Below are positions 6,734 to 7,069 of a stretch of 7,069 nucleotides of DNA, in pieces. Every line of letters begins with the position of its first letter. Within the stretch, counting starts at the first letter, position 1. Origin of the DNA: an uncultured Prevotella sp. (GTDB lineage: Bacteria > Bacteroidota > Bacteroidia > Bacteroidales > Bacteroidaceae); the NCBI GenBank assembly GCA_900769055.1, contig CAAGFF010000046.1:1-7069 (forward strand), read 5' to 3'. The notes beneath the pieces are model-generated. The model had not been told where the DNA came from, ran no database searches, and saw only the letters and a program-made list of their open reading frames with translations. The position numbers were made by a program, and so were the translations under genes.

Positions 6734-6746
6734 TGTAAAGGTAGTG
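6734..6746 (-). repeat. second copy of the upp promoter-proximal 13-mer
   Basis: TGTAAAGGTAGTG here matches TGCAAAGGTAGTG at 6656-6668 at 12 of 13 positions, 78 bp apart and in the same orientation. On the minus strand this copy reads CACTACCTTTACA, so its -7-like box is TACCTTTA, one base off TAnnTTTG. The copy also overlaps a near-palindrome, CTACTTTA-TG-TAAAGGTAG (6727-6744), with one bulged G. It may be an alternative promoter or a repeated binding site. Confidence 0.4.
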
Positions 6747-6799
6747 GTTCCTTACTTTTACTTGCTGTTTATAAATGAAAAGTTTCAAAACATCTGTCA

Positions 6800-6872
6800 C
6801 TGTCACCACGACTTTTCAACTTGTTGGTTTTAAGCAGTTTAGCTTTGCGTGATGGTGACAGACGATTGAAAA
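6800..6872. repeat. interleaved inverted repeats upstream of upp
   Basis: CTGTCACCA (6800-6808) is the perfect reverse complement of TGGTGACAG (6853-6861), and TTTTCAA (6813-6819) is the perfect reverse complement of TTGAAAA (6866-6872). Each pair has the same 53 bp offset and each half keeps a 4 bp gap, so the arms cross rather than nest. In RNA this would be a pseudoknot arrangement; in DNA it could be two half-sites or the edges of a small element. Function unknown. Confidence 0.45.
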
Positions 6873-6999
6873 AAGGGGCTGAGACCGCATAAAAAACACA
6901 CTTTTTGGTGATGACGTTAGTGATTTTTCCACTCTTTCCCTCGTTTTTCTATCGATTTCTTGTCTTTCTTGCAATTATATAAAAGGTAATAAGTTCAGT

Positions 7000-7069
7000 T
7001 ATAAAACGGCTGTTGTCGCATCGAAAACCCATGGTTTTTGCTCGTAAAACGGCGGTTTTCGACTCGAAA
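7000..7069. repeat. 21-22 bp tandem array of small hairpin units, continues past window
   Basis: Units starting near 7000, at 7021, 7042 and 7064 share the plan TCG-(T)AAAAC-n-GGTTTT-(G/C)-C. Each full unit is itself a short palindrome: AAAACC-CAT-GGTTTT (7024-7038) and AAAAC-GGCG-GTTTT (7046-7059). At a longer period of 43 bp, 7002-7026 matches 7045-7069 at 21 of 25 positions, including the identical start TAAAACGGC. TCGAAAACC (7021-7029) is also the reverse complement of GGTTTTCGA (7054-7062). The last unit is cut by the window edge, so copy number is unknown. Confidence 0.65.

Larger units (their letters stand above)
6675..7069. other. AT-rich non-coding region upstream of upp
   Basis: About 395 bp with no credible coding sequence on either strand: the frames are short, lack start context and show no family motif. 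It contains the repeated 13-mer, the interleaved inverted repeats and the terminal hairpin array listed separately. Between them (6875-7000) are A/T-rich tracts with no hairpin of note. No riboswitch class or known small RNA is recognisable by eye. The next gene lies outside the window. Confidence 0.6.

Noticed and set aside
7000..7069. CRISPR array
   Set aside because: The units are contiguous palindromes of 21-22 bp with no unique spacers between conserved repeats, and no cas gene is in the window.

Overview
The window looks like chromosomal DNA from a member of the Bacteroidales, most likely Prevotella or a close relative. The evidence is the protein style (a Bacteroidetes-type RNase H and a periplasmic MORN-like protein), two matches to the Bacteroidetes -7 promoter motif TAnnTTTG, weak or absent Shine-Dalgarno sequences, and a tRNA gene without an encoded CCA. 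The genus is inferred from family resemblance, with no database search behind it.

Layout. The left edge cuts a tRNA-Arg(CCU) gene. Next comes a plus-strand gene for an exported SGNH/GDSL hydrolase (143-1006). Everything after it is on the minus strand. Reading in the direction of transcription (right to left), these are: upp (uracil phosphoribosyltransferase, 6638-5979), argS (arginyl-tRNA synthetase, 5908-4091), an RNase H gene 21 bp downstream (4069-3602), an outer-membrane beta-barrel-like protein (3502-2741) and an exported MORN-like repeat protein (2661-1324). argS and the RNase H gene are probably one transcription unit. The barrel and MORN-like genes may form a second, with a TAnnTTTG motif in front of the barrel gene. 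upp has its own promoter-like sequence.

Non-coding space. The 317 bp gap between the two converging genes (1007-1323) holds three kinds of repeat side by side: a GC-rich REP-like hairpin, a 165 bp MITE-like element with 20 bp imperfect terminal inverted repeats flanked by TA, and about eight tandem copies of a degenerate heptamer (CCTCAGT-like) that runs up to the stop codon of the MORN-like gene. The 431 bp upstream of upp contains a 7+7 bp inverted repeat over the putative -7 box, a second copy of the same promoter-proximal 13-mer 78 bp upstream, a pair of interleaved inverted repeats, and, at the right edge, the start of a 21-22 bp tandem array of small hairpins that runs out of the window.

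The genes are mostly core housekeeping (nucleotide salvage, tRNA charging, RNA-DNA hybrid removal) plus two uncharacterised envelope proteins. I see no defence, secretion, biosynthetic or phage module, and nothing that amounts to a new multi-gene system. The points worth a second look are the intergenic repeats and the two envelope proteins of unknown function.
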